Shown: one piece after another, positions 12,785-22,700 of the stretch
How the letters are laid out: every line of letters starts with the position of its first letter
How positions within the stretch are numbered: the first letter of the stretch is position 1
Position numbers and translations under genes: made by a program
Notes under the pieces: model-generated
What the model saw: only the letters and a program-made list of their open reading frames with translations
What the model was told of the DNA's origin: nothing
Database searches by the model: none
DNA from: Atopsyche davidsoni
Taxonomy: Eukaryota > Arthropoda > Insecta > Trichoptera > Hydrobiosidae
NCBI GenBank assembly: GCA_022113835.1
Contig: JAILWY010000016.1
Location: forward strand, 5,549,501-5,613,500
DNA: 64,000 nucleotides
Direction of reading: 5' to 3'

Positions 12785-14197
12785 TCATTTTGGCAAGTTT
12801 CGTATCCAAGATGCAAATTTAGCCACATCAGTAAAAACGACGTATTCATTTAAATCGCAGCTCTGCGTTTCAGCATCCTTGAGACTCGCAGACACGACTC
12901 CCCGGATGTACCATTGTCCATTCTCCATCAGAAACAATCCACCCCCTGAATCCCCATTGCAGGGACCGACGCCGTTCTTACTGCCAGCACACAGGGTGTT
13001 CTCCGACGTCAGGTATATAAACTCCACCCTGGATGATCGGCAAGTGGCTGTCGAGACTATGGGAATCACAGCGAGTCTCGGCTCGGGAGTCACAGCCAAT
13101 CCGTTCTCGTCTCTGCCCCATCCGACCACGGTAGCTTTCTTCCCAACGACCTGAGATAAATCAATATTACCATCCCATAAGCACACGGGAATGATGTATT
13201 CCGTAAATTCTACAGGATTAAACTCAATTACTGCAATATCAGACTCTAACACGAGACCTCCTTTGAACGATGGATGCAACATGACATCATTTACTTCTAT
13301 TATTTTAGAGTTTTTATCGGTCCAATCTTGTAGGTTAAATACGCCAAGTTTCAAAACAACCTCTTCGACTTTCACAGGGCGGTTATTTTTCTTGTGAACG
13401 CAATGAGCTGCTGTGACCACGTGTTTGTTGCTTATCAGTGAACCTGAGCATATGAAATTTAGTCCGCTTTCTTTTTTGACGAACATAGCCACAAGCCAGG
13501 GCCAATCTCCTTTACTTGTAGCATCTCCCCCGACAATAAGAGCATTCGCAGACGTTCTAATCTTACCGCACGTAAAAGAACTGGCCGATTCTTCTGATAC
13601 TGGCCGATAAACATCAATTTTATTTTTATTATGTTTTGTTGATCTTCGAGTAGAGGCGAAGTTATCCGGGTTTGGTTTTTCATATGGCGATTCTGTCGGA
13701 TTCTCTGCAGGTCGATAATAGTTAAAGTCATTGTTGGATTCAGTCAATCTGGAGTTGTCGTTCTGCATATAGTTGGCAGTTGAAATACTGTGAGACAAAT
13801 TTATCGATGTAACAATCTGTCCATCGGCTGGCGGCCCGACGCAAATCCTTTTCTGGTTAATATTTATCTCGGTGACTTTCGGTAATATTGTGAGCAGGGG
13901 AAAGAACACTCTGTACTGCAACTTACCCCCAGCCAGGATCTGCTTGAGAATTTCAGTTCTTTTTCCTAAAAGTTCTATGCGTCCCACGTACTTTGTCGGA
14001 AGGCGGGTTTTTATGGACATTTTTAGGTTTAGTTTTATCAACACTCCCATTTGTGGGCTCGGGACGTTCATCACCCCGAACCACTGCATTCCGTCAGTTT
14101 CGTAATGGAAAACACCAGGACACGGAGAGAGGGGTGACAGCTGTCCAGAAGTTTTCACAACCAATATCACAAATACACTCAATAATTTTAGCAGCAT
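12785..14197 (-). CDS. Serine protease, gastrulation-defective (gd)-like, copy A
   Basis: A 470-aa secreted trypsin-fold protease, intact in one exon. I start at the ATG at 14197; the frame is open for six more codons upstream, but from a TTG. Residues 1-18 form a signal peptide. Residues about 22-122 are a GD_N domain with Cys26 and Cys119. Residues 123-209 are a polar linker. Cys210 should pair with Cys339 to tether pro-region and protease. Activation would fall between Leu220 and Ile221 (NAL|IVGG). The triad is His265, Asp320 and Ser417, with the other standard disulphides (250-266, 386-403, 413-447). Gly411 occupies the 189 position and Ser-Ala-Ser (436-438) replaces Ser-Trp-Gly, so ordinary trypsin specificity is not expected. 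By family, the role is in an extracellular protease cascade (dorsoventral Toll pathway or immunity). It is a tandem paralogue of the gene at 15939-17447. Confidence 0.93.
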   Translation of the reverse strand: MLLKLLSVFVILVVKTSGQLSPLSPCPGVFHYETDGMQWFGVMNVPSPQMGVLIKLNLKMSIKTRLPTKYVGRIELLGKRTEILKQILAGGKLQYRVFFPLLTILPKVTEININQKRICVGPPADGQIVTSINLSHSISTANYMQNDNSRLTESNNDFNYYRPAENPTESPYEKPNPDNFASTRRSTKHNKNKIDVYRPVSEESASSFTCGKIRTSANALIVGGDATSKGDWPWLVAMFVKKESGLNFICSGSLISNKHVVTAAHCVHKKNNRPVKVEEVVLKLGVFNLQDWTDKNSKIIEVNDVMLHPSFKGGLVLESDIAVIEFNPVEFTEYIIPVCLWDGNIDLSQVVGKKATVVGWGRDENGLAVTPEPRLAVIPIVSTATCRSSRVEFIYLTSENTLCAGSKNGVGPCNGDSGGGLFLMENGQWYIRGVVSASLKDAETQSCDLNEYVVFTDVAKFASWIRNLPK

Positions 14198-14225
14198 TTT
14201 TTTACTACTTTTCAATATTAATAAA

Positions 14226-14250
14226 ACTGAAAATACTGCTGTATAAATAA
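14226..14250 (-). promoter_or_regulatory. Possible core promoter of gd-like A
   Basis: Reading the minus strand, TTATTTATA (14250-14242) is followed by TCAGT (14230-14226), an arthropod initiator match, about 30 nt before the chosen ATG. TATA-to-initiator spacing is about 21 nt, shorter than the usual 28-32, so this is tentative. Confidence 0.3.
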
Positions 14251-14259
14251 TGCCTAAAC

Positions 14260-15303
14260 TTCTTTGTAGTTCTTGTAAATTTTCGAAGCGTTCATAATGA
14301 AAACAGCTTCGTCAAAGACGACTGGTTTACATGTCAATTAGGTATTATCAGTTTTGGAGACTCAACGTCATTGCCTTCAAGTATTCTCAACATTTTTTTA
14401 AGGCTGAAATTAATTTAAGAATATTCAAATACACTTACAAATAAAAAAAAAAACTATGTACGAGTATATAGAGTAGTTTTACAGGAGCTTGACACAAGTC
14501 AGATTATTGTCATACACGAATCCAATGCTCAATATTAACAGACACCAATCTAATCATATTTAATGACAGTATTAAATGTACGTATAAAACATGTATCTAA
14601 CTATATTGTATAGCAAATTTTAAACGAACTAAAATAAGGGTTAGCTTAAAACTATATTAGATCTAGCTAAAGTTTCACAATCAAACAGCTATACAAGTAA
14701 TTAAATCGTTACCTTGACACATTTCATTCAATAAACTCAAAGAAAAAAGTGCTTATTTACAACATGAACAATGCGATGGATCAATTAAATACTTTAAACA
14801 ATACGAGTAACCTGCGCTAATTATTCTACAGATTGATTGCATCTGTGGTACTTTGCTGGTGTTTAATTTAAATACTGACCTAATTTTACAGAAACTAGTG
14901 GAAAATAAGAACAATATAGATTTATATAAGTTTAGTACACAGCAAAACACAAGTAATAATTATAGAATTATATATTCATACGAACCACATGTTGCTCGTT
15001 CCCGTTTAGTAATAAGTCACAATTGAGACTTAATTACCCATTAATTACAAACACATAAATTCCCTTGTCATTATTGCTGCCGGAGCCCAATTCTAAATAA
15101 TATTCAGTCATCATGATTCACTTAGACTTACGCGTTTCAATGACAATCACACTTCAAATATAATTTCCCAAATATTAATTATGCCGATTTTCACTATACA
15201 ACAACTAAAATATAATGATTGACACATCTTTAAACATAATAAATACTTATATAACAACCATTGTTTCATGCTGATAAAATATTTTTTTTTTTTTTTGATT
15301 CCT
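14260..15303. other. Spacer between the two gd-like genes
   Basis: AT-rich, with no exon or promoter that can be supported beyond the separately listed sites. It is upstream of copy A and downstream of copy B. Confidence 0.45.
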
Positions 15304-15374
15304 TGATTATCATTTCAACCTGAATTAGGCAAAAAAAACTTAAACCTTGAAAATTCAGGTTGAAATGAGAATCA
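15304..15374. repeat. Stem-loop with 23-bp arms
   Basis: The arms 15304-15326 and 15352-15374 are reverse complements with one mismatch; the perfect inner 16 bp are CATTTCAACCTGAATT. The loop is 25 nt and A-rich. It lies between the two protease genes, just after a long T run. It could be a microRNA precursor-like hairpin, a minimal foldback repeat or a chance palindrome; no target duplication is evident. Confidence 0.7.
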
Positions 15375-15570
15375 GTTACATACAAAATAATTTTAAAACA
15401 AATTTGTAAGGTAGTTCAATTTTAATTTAGTTTCAAAAACCTCAAAATTTATTGCACCTTGCTCCAATCATGAATGAATACAACCACTACTGACTGTGTC
15501 TACTGGTTTTATAATCACTCGTTGGTTGGTTATTATGATTTTGTGGTTTTATAATTGAGTCTGAAAAAAT

Positions 15571-15580
15571 GGGGAAATCC
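15571..15580 (+). promoter_or_regulatory. Kappa-B-like site between gd-like genes
   Basis: GGGGAAATCC resembles Rel-family (Dorsal/Dif/Relish) sites. It is about 1.4 kb upstream of the copy A start. A single 10-bp match is weak evidence. Confidence 0.2.
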
Positions 15581-15920
15581 TGGTGGCAGGACTGCCTGTG
15601 TCCATTAATGAAAATGAAATAGTTCCTTCAAAACCGGACGTGTGCTAAGCCTACTTGCACTCTTTATCGTGATTTTTTATTACACTCTAACATACATATA
15701 TTAAATATCATATCAAGGTCGAGAAATGAGTTTTGTAAATATTAAGAATTCAGCCCTTATGTATAATGTGAATATCATCACTAAGTTCTCTACAAGTTAC
15801 ACTTGTGTTTTTGTGTTTGGTTTGATTTTTTTGGAAGAACCAATGAACAACAATAAGTTTTTTTTAATTCGTAAATAATTCTTCAATATCATTTACCATT
15901 ATTGATGCTATACATATGCA

Positions 15921-15926
15921 TTTATT
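15921..15926 (-). terminator. Possible polyadenylation signal of gd-like B
   Basis: AATAAA on the minus strand begins 12 nt after the TAA stop, implying a very short 3' untranslated region. A more distal signal may be used instead. Confidence 0.4.
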
Positions 15927-15938
15927 TTTAAATTTAAA

Positions 15939-17447
15939 TTACTGTGCCATGAGTTGCCTTAACCATTTTGTATACTTTGCTGCATCTGTAAAGACGACGT
16001 ACTCACTTAAATTACACTGACTAGCAGATGTTGTGTCTTTAAGACTGTTGGAGATGATTCCTCTCAACATCCACTTGCCGTTCATATTGAGAAAAAGTCC
16101 TCCACCAGAATCTCCATTGCAGGGCCCGGTGCCGTCTCTGCTTCCCGCACAGAGTGTATAATCCGATGTCAAGTAGAAGTATTCAGGTCTTGAAGCTCGG
16201 CAAGTATCAGTTGATACAATAGGAATCACTGACTGCCGAGGCTCTGGAGTTACCACCAAACCGTTTTCATCTCTCCCCCAACCCACAATCATCCCTTTTT
16301 TTCCGACAACGTATTCCAAATCTTCGTCTCCATCCCACAGACAAACAGGTATGATGTAGTCAGTAAACTGCATCGGTTGCATTACTAGAATCGCAATGTC
16401 GTCTTTCAATACTAGTCCTCCGTCAAAAGCTGGATGTAATTGTACATCTTCCACTTCTACTGTTTTCGTAGATTGATCAGTCCAATCCTGCAAATTGAAC
16501 GCCCCGAGCTTAAGTACGATCTCATGTACCTTCACCGGACGGTTGTTCTTTTGATAAACACAATGGGCGGCTGTGATGACGTGCTTTGGAGAAACTAATG
16601 TACCAGAGCAGATGAACTCCAAGCCACTTACTTTTTTCACAAACATTGCAGTGATCCAAGGCCAGTCTCCTCTAGTCGTTGAGTCTCCTCCGATGATAAG
16701 AGCATTAGTTTTTCTTTTCGATTGCCCACAGACGGAAGATAAGTTATGGAAATCTAGCGGGGCTGGCCTCTTCGTTGTTAGCGAGATGAAAGCTGGAGGT
16801 GGAGAAGTAGCAAACGTTTCAGGGTTGGGGCGTTCGTCTTCATCGTCAACGTATATGATTTGCGGTTCAGCTGGTTCGATGAGTTTGTGGACTTGTGGAG
16901 ACGTGTGGTAGATGATATTGGGTTGCACTTGAGGCCGTCTTACTGGGTATCTCTGTGTCTGATAATTGGGAATTCTGCGCACTGGATGTTGCACTGCTTG
17001 GTTGGGTCTGTACGAATTGCTGTTGCTTCCGGTATTTAAAGTATGCTGCAAGCTCAGGGCGGTTACAATTCGACCGCTGGCCGGTGGCCCCGAACAGTAT
17101 TTTCTCCCGTTGAATATCACAGCTGTGACTTTGGGTATTATGTTGAGGACAGGAAAATAAACCCTGTACTGGACGTTCCACCCGTTGAGCAATTGTCTAA
17201 CCAACTCTGACCTCTCACCCAGCAATTCTATTCGTCCGACGTACCTCGTTGGTAAGCGTGTTTTGATGGACATCATGAGATGAAGCCTCATAGTCGTACC
17301 CAACGGAGAACTGGGCAAATTTATAATTCCGTACCACTGGACTCCATCGGTCTCGTAATGGAAAATCCTCGGACACGGCGACAACGGAGATTGACATTGC
17401 ACTGTGATTATCACTAAGAAAACAATAAATACTTGTAGGTATTTCAT
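15939..17447 (-). CDS. Serine protease, gastrulation-defective (gd)-like, copy B
   Basis: A 502-aa secreted protease starting at a true ATG at 17447, intact and intronless. Residues 1-18 form a signal peptide. Residues about 20-121 are GD_N with Cys25 and Cys118. The linker (122-239) is longer than in copy A and rich in Pro, Arg and Gln. Cys240 should bond to Cys369. The activation junction is Leu250-Ile251 (NAL|IIGG). Catalytic residues are His295, Asp350 and Ser447, with disulphides 280-296, 416-433 and 443-478. Gly441 is at the 189 position, and Ser-Asn-Ser (466-468) replaces Ser-Trp-Gly. NLS at 235 and NLS at 479 are possible glycosylation sites. By eye the catalytic domain is about 70 percent identical to copy A, whereas the linkers barely align except for a PNP-centred motif. 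No strong TATA or initiator was seen upstream. The role (Toll-type or immune cascade) is inferred from family. Confidence 0.93.
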   Translation of the reverse strand: MKYLQVFIVFLVIITVQCQSPLSPCPRIFHYETDGVQWYGIINLPSSPLGTTMRLHLMMSIKTRLPTRYVGRIELLGERSELVRQLLNGWNVQYRVYFPVLNIIPKVTAVIFNGRKYCSGPPASGRIVTALSLQHTLNTGSNSNSYRPNQAVQHPVRRIPNYQTQRYPVRRPQVQPNIIYHTSPQVHKLIEPAEPQIIYVDDEDERPNPETFATSPPPAFISLTTKRPAPLDFHNLSSVCGQSKRKTNALIIGGDSTTRGDWPWITAMFVKKVSGLEFICSGTLVSPKHVITAAHCVYQKNNRPVKVHEIVLKLGAFNLQDWTDQSTKTVEVEDVQLHPAFDGGLVLKDDIAILVMQPMQFTDYIIPVCLWDGDEDLEYVVGKKGMIVGWGRDENGLVVTPEPRQSVIPIVSTDTCRASRPEYFYLTSDYTLCAGSRDGTGPCNGDSGGGLFLNMNGKWMLRGIISNSLKDTTSASQCNLSEYVVFTDAAKYTKWLRQLMAQ

Positions 17448-17510
17448 TATTCAAATAATACAATATTATATTACTTGCACTAAGCAAACATAATTTTAAA
17501 AACACATATT

Positions 17511-20204
17511 GACAGACTCACTTAGTTTTTTTAAAAGGTTTACAGCAATTGCATACTTTTATGCACTTTTTACAGACGCTCACTTTCGGACAGAATAATT
17601 ACTTTTAACGACAATGTTGGCAAGAAAATCTGTAATTTTGTAATGAATCGAGCGCGCAGGTAACTAACTGTCTTGTTTTGGTGATTACTCGTAACTAGTC
17701 GTATTAAATCGAAACATATCGTAATTACATCTCATTAGTAAAGCATTATTGAAATGTTACGAGACAGGTGATAGCAGGGAAGGCCTATTATTCGCTTGTT
17801 GACCTCGTAGATACTTATTTTAAAGCAAAAATATATATAATAAATATAAATATAAAATATGTCACGTTATAATATTCAAGCTAATCGCATAATTGCAATA
17901 TAACAATCGAAAAATAATTAACATAAGAATTTAAGTTCCCTTTCAGGAATTTGGAGATTTAATAACATTAAAAAAATAAGTTTTTATTTAGCATACCAAA
18001 TAAAACCGTGAAAACTTTTGTAATAAAATATTTACCTTAAGTTTAATAAGTTATGATGGTTTGTTTTGAAATAAATTTGTGCATGTTTCATGAAAAGAAT
18101 AAAGTTTTGTAATTGTTTTTAACAATTAACGATGAATCATTTTATGCTTCGTGAATTGAAACCACTGGATTTCGCAATAACATCAACTTCTACATTCATA
18201 TAAATCATTTATTAATTACAAAGATAGCACTGAAATTGGTTATGATATTAATATAAACAAGTTTTATTACTTTTGTTCTGTACTATTTTGATATACAAAT
18301 AGTTTTAATAGAACTGCTTGTATTTTAATATTTTAGAAATATGGTATAACATACTTTATGAAATAAATTACACAATATTATTTCAACAAGTTTTTATGGG
18401 CATATATGTAATAAGATAATATGTAATTCTTATATGAATGGTTTAGCAAAACTTATTATGTTTACTTGTTTCTATCGTTTATCAGGAAAAATATCTATCA
18501 ATATGCATAATTTTATTAGATATGATCTTCAATACTTTAATTTGTCTGTGTTTTTGTCTCGCGATGGACACTAAAGATATCTATTTTGTCCTGTAAATTG
18601 TATTAATTTGTAGATTCTCAGATATAGCATTCAAAAATATACAATAAGATTTTCATAATATGATCAGAGATGAATTCACGTTAACGCTAGTCATGACGAT
18701 GAACAAAAACAAATATTAAGCAGTTCAAGTTATTATTTACCAAGAAAATAAACAATCTGGACACGCAAGTGTTACTTTATCAATTCTGAATTACGATCGA
18801 TGCGACGCATTCCTTGTGCCTTCTTTATCAGTTTTGGGTCATTAAAACTCTATTATTGAGTAACTTCCCTAAAAATATTTTCAAACGTGTAATAATCATT
18901 TTGTTCTGGTCAAAGAGGTTCAATAACATTTCTGCATTACCAATCAATGTAAAAAAAAAAATTCACTCACACTTCAAGAACCGAATATTATCAGTAACAT
19001 TATAAATTATCATCTTGTCTTTCTTAACTTAAAAACCACCTACCTGAAAGTTTTTTAGGAGGCATGTTGATGAAAGCCTTGTTTTAATACTCAGTTTTAG
19101 GGAATGAAAATAAGGCTTTAAGTCTTTGTGCTACTTTGATAACATGAAAAATTATATTGCATTAAAAAAACTATATTTATTTTTAAGCACCAAATTCATA
19201 ATAACAATACACAAATCATAAAATACATATTTTTTAAAACAGCACTTTTAAAGCTTGCACAAGCTATATTCTTGGGCTTTTTAGTTTTGCCTTGGGAGAT
19301 ATTCTTACCAAATTCGATAGACATTTTGAAATTTTCATGTTAAATAATATGTTAATCTGGCCACGGCGAACAAAGGAACAGGGTTGACTTTCCAGGGGAT
19401 GATTTGCGAAGTTTGTAGCAGCGATAGGAATGCTTGGGCGATTATCTTGTCATTTTGATGGCTATATTAAAGAATTCTTGCGATTCTCTGTTGAATTATT
19501 GGAAACGCTATATTTAATAAAGCTGTCTGTGGATTAAATGAATAACTTTAATCTACCAATTCAGTTACACAATGAACAAAAGGTATTAAATTTTCTAAAG
19601 GACTGATGTAAGCGATCTATCATTGGATCTAAGAGTTTATAAGAGGTCTAACTGTCGCAAAGCAACTAACCGAAAACAGAAGAAAATTAAAAAGCTTTAA
19701 CATGCTTATTTATAGCATACCGCTTAACATATTCATAAATATTTTTGAGACAATATCTTGTCGTGATTTTTTTATCTTAATCAATAAACTAACAACACGG
19801 CAATATATATTCTTATTTTGCATAATTCAGCCTTTTAATAAAACAAAAATATTTTATGTATTGTACAAATGGATTTCTAACACCGGCGTACTGCTGCAAA
19901 AGTGGCCCCGTATATTTATTTGAAAAATAATATTATATGAAAAATTGTTCGTTTCATATTTCAGTTGTAAATACTGACTTTAATTTGAATGTATCGATTA
20001 TACAATAAAAAACATAAAACTAGATGATAAATATTTTCAATTTAATCTAAAAAGTTGGCATTTGTATTTAACAATATTTATATAACAATTAAATTAAAGA
20101 TAAAAATAAAAAATATAATTAAGTCATACCCTTTGATTGAGAACCTACCTTTTGTCATTTTAAATAAAAAAACAAATAATATATATTGAAAAACAATACA
20201 AATG
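17511..20204. other. AT-rich region upstream of gd-like B
   Basis: No exon is supported. A slightly richer patch at about 19360-19440 holds GCCACGGCGAAC. No ordered repeat is seen. Confidence 0.45.
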
Positions 20205-20510
20205 TCAACTTTAAACAATTATGTTACGGCTTTTTTCTTGGAACTTCAGAGAATTTCAGGCATTCACCATTTCAGTCGTGAATAAATTCCACACAAAACT
20301 AAAGATTTCCCCGATTCCCACCGCGGCCTAAGGCTCTGTTGTTTTGCTGCATTTTCCTTCGCAGGCCTTGCACATTTGTACCGAAAATATTCAGGGAATT
20401 CCCAAGGGACGGCGCCAGACAAAGTTAAATTACAACGCCACTAGCGATCCTGCACAACTCCCGCAGTCTAAGACTTGCGTGAATACTTTGCCTATGACTT
20501 GAAGATGGCA
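20205..20510. promoter_or_regulatory. Balanced island with perfect kappa-B palindrome
   Basis: About 300 bp of unique, less AT-rich sequence. GGGAATTCCC at 20394-20403 is a perfect palindromic Rel/kappa-B site. The island is about 2.9 kb upstream of the gd-like B start. Function as an enhancer is inference. Confidence 0.3.
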
Positions 20511-21204
20511 AGTTATATGGAGGTACTTTGGACCCAACAAAACCTATAAAAAAACGCACCTAAAAAAAAAAATTGTAAATATGATGTGTCTTAAGACTAT
20601 TAACGGCATGTAGCTAGCGAAAATCAACTTGTTTTCATAGATATTTATATATTTTTTGAATATGTTTGGATGTGTATAAATTAATAAATAATATATTTTT
20701 AATTAAGCAAATGTGAACAGTAGAGTATTCGCGTATCTACTCAACTAAAAATCTTATATAAATTATTTATAATAAAAATGGTACATCTCGGTGATGCATA
20801 CATTTCTGATCAATAAAGCTTTGGATCTATTCGTAAAGTTTTCTCGATTTCAGGCTTAAAAAACGGCTTTTAGTGGGCATAAGCTAGACCCAAGATAATA
20901 GAGACTGCTTTATTTTTTATATGTATATTGCTTTGTTATTTGTTAGCATGTATTTAGATAAATATTTGAATAATATAATGGGTTTTATACCTTTAACGAA
21001 ATAACCTGTATGTAACTTGGTTAAAACGATGATAGTATAAATCATACTAGGAACGATAAAATAAATTAAAAATTGAATAAACAGAAGTCAGTAACTATAC
21101 CAAAATATTCTAATCATTCGTCCATTTTAGTATAAGTCCTTGGTCAACATCAGAAAAAAATAGACATACTGGATCTTCATGCAATATGTCTTCAAACGTA
21201 TGTA
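20511..21204. other. AT-rich stretch left of MITE copy 2
   Basis: No gene is seen. This left flank differs from that of the other two MITE copies. Confidence 0.45.
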
Positions 21205-21600
21205 CAGTAATACCCCGCATTACGCGACCCCGTTATGCGCGGTTTCACTATAACGCGATTTTAAATTTCGCGTTAAAATACCTCGCATTACGCGAATTTC
21301 TTATTTAAGAATGTGTACATCTCTCTTAACAATTAAAAACAGTGTTGGGTGTTAAGAACGTATTTTACAAAAACGTAAAAGAAACGCTACCCAAAAGACA
21401 AAAGATGTATTATTCAGTAAAAATAACATGTAATACTGCATAAAGTGTTCTTAGAATTAAAGTATTGATTCAAATGATTCGTATTTTTTGTATTAAGTTG
21501 TGACTATGTATGTATGTTTAATCGTAAACCCCGATATTCGCGAATTTCACTTAACGCGATTTTTTCCGGAACTTATCCCTCGCGTAAAGCTGGGGTACTG
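21205..21600. mobile_element. Pogo/Tigger-like MITE, copy 2
   Basis: A 396-bp element starting CAGTAATACCCCGCATTACG and ending GGGGTACTG, flanked by TA (21203-21204 and 21601-21602). Internal sequence matches copies 1 and 3. The right terminal repeat has a few substitutions, including an extra T in the GCTGGGG block. Its left flank is unrelated to repeat U, but its right flank is repeat D. Confidence 0.85.
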
Positions 21601-21923
21601 TACTCATGCTGAGCAAGTGTTCATGGTTTTCTATGGGAAAAATAGTGTACTGGGTCCTTTTACACCGCACTTTTATATTGGAAGAAATAGTCAGTGTATT
21701 GCTGCTGCCCAATAGCATTATTATATAATTCTTTCCGTACAAAGCTCAGGCGTTTAGATCTGATACTCCTTTTCCAAGTTCGCTACTCCATTACCGATCC
21801 TTTACACACGCTCAGGATACAGAATGGTAGGGAGGTCTTGTTTAATTGCCTCCAAATTACATCAAGCGTCTCAGATATTGTTGATATTTATTATTAACGT
21901 CTTTGCATAGTCTGCCTCTAAAG
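21601..21923 (+). repeat. Repeat D, copy 1 (right flank of MITE copy 2)
   Basis: Matches 41351-41673 from the first base after the MITE (TACTCATGCTGA) through GCATAGTCTGCCTCTAAAGA. It differs by lacking the left half of a 13-bp palindrome present in the other copy, and by a small insertion near GTCTCAG. No coding frame is common to both copies. It is probably internal sequence of a longer pogo-like element. Confidence 0.75.
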
Positions 21924-22030
21924 AGTGTTCTTAGAATTAAAGTGATTGATTCGACGTATTTTTTTGTATGTGCGTTTAATCGTAAACCCCGATATACGCG
22001 AATTTCACTTACCGCGATTTTTTTGTACCT
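21924..22030 (+). repeat. Truncated right half of a pogo-like element
   Basis: Directly after repeat D, the sequence from AGTGTTCTTAGAATTAAAG to ACCGCGATTTTTTT repeats the right half of the MITE. It stops before the terminal inverted repeat, being lost or diverged after about 22025. This makes repeat D internal to a larger element with MITE-like ends. Confidence 0.7.
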
Positions 22031-22115
22031 TGCAAATAACAAGCTATCCGAAAAAATTTTTTTGCTGTTTATTTCATAGCGAATACAAAAAAAAGTAATA
22101 AAATGAAAGATTATG

Positions 22116-22202
22116 CAGGGGTGGCCAAAATTTGGTGGCGACCTGCTGAAAATAACGATGTGTACCCCATCAGACAGGCGGGCGACGCATTGACCACCCC
22201 TG
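22116..22202. mobile_element. Short hAT-like remnant
   Basis: The left end CAGGGGTGGCCAAAATT and the inverted right end (reading CAGGGGTGGTCAATGCG on the minus strand) form terminal repeats of the hAT type that begins CAGGGGTGG. Only 87 bp remain. The adjoining 8-bp strings do not match well, so the target duplication is not confirmed. Confidence 0.55.
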
Positions 22203-22204
22203 AT

Positions 22205-22700
22205 CTGTGGCACACATAGCATACGTGTTACACTCTCGTGCGAGGCCGCACAAAGCCCCGCAAGAAATAATTCAAAGTTGCAATAAAAATTGCCACCTTG
22301 ATAACGTGCGGCATGGAAATTTCCACTCGCTTAGCGCGTCGGCGGCGCGTCCGAGCGAGAGGGACGCGGCGAGCGGGAGCCGCGCGTGCGAGCGGGACGG
22401 CGACAGGGCCGCGCCGCGGGTGCATGGTGCGACATAAATAACTACAGGGCAAACATTTAAAGCGCACGCGTGTCGTTTTTTAAACTTAGACCCCAGCAGG
22501 GGCGGACTCCACACTGAAGCGACATGCATTAAATAGAAATTCATTAACCGGCGTACTCGTATCTTCCCGACTTCCAGCCGCTGGCGTGAATTCTGCATCT
22601 ACGTGAGTATCTCCGTTGCAATAGTCTCCCAGATGTAACACTTTTTTTTTTACCGTTGTTGGGTGTTTTTTTTCTTTGGGCATTCTGTGCAAGACTGTCT
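22205..22700. other. Island with extreme GC core (22325-22425)
   Basis: The core is dominated by GCG, CGG and GAGCGGGA blocks and is the most GC- and CpG-rich 100 bp of the left half of the window. A minus-strand frame at 22486-22692 (ATG at 22692) is open for 68 codons; I do not recognise it, and it has no supporting splice or poly(A) context. Possible CpG-rich promoter or regulatory element of an unseen transcript. Confidence 0.25.

Noticed and set aside
12879..14105. Plus-strand frames opposite gd-like A and gd-like B
   Set aside because: They are antisense shadows of the two protease genes.
14198..14215. Six extra N-terminal codons for gd-like A (MKSSKK if read as a start)
   Set aside because: The first codon of that extension is TTG, not ATG. 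The in-frame ATG at 14197 gives a normal signal peptide directly.
22486..22692. 68-codon minus-strand frame with ATG, containing GDYCNGDTHVDAEF
   Set aside because: Composition is plausible, but no domain, splice or poly(A) context supports it, and it adjoins transposon debris and an extreme-GC core.
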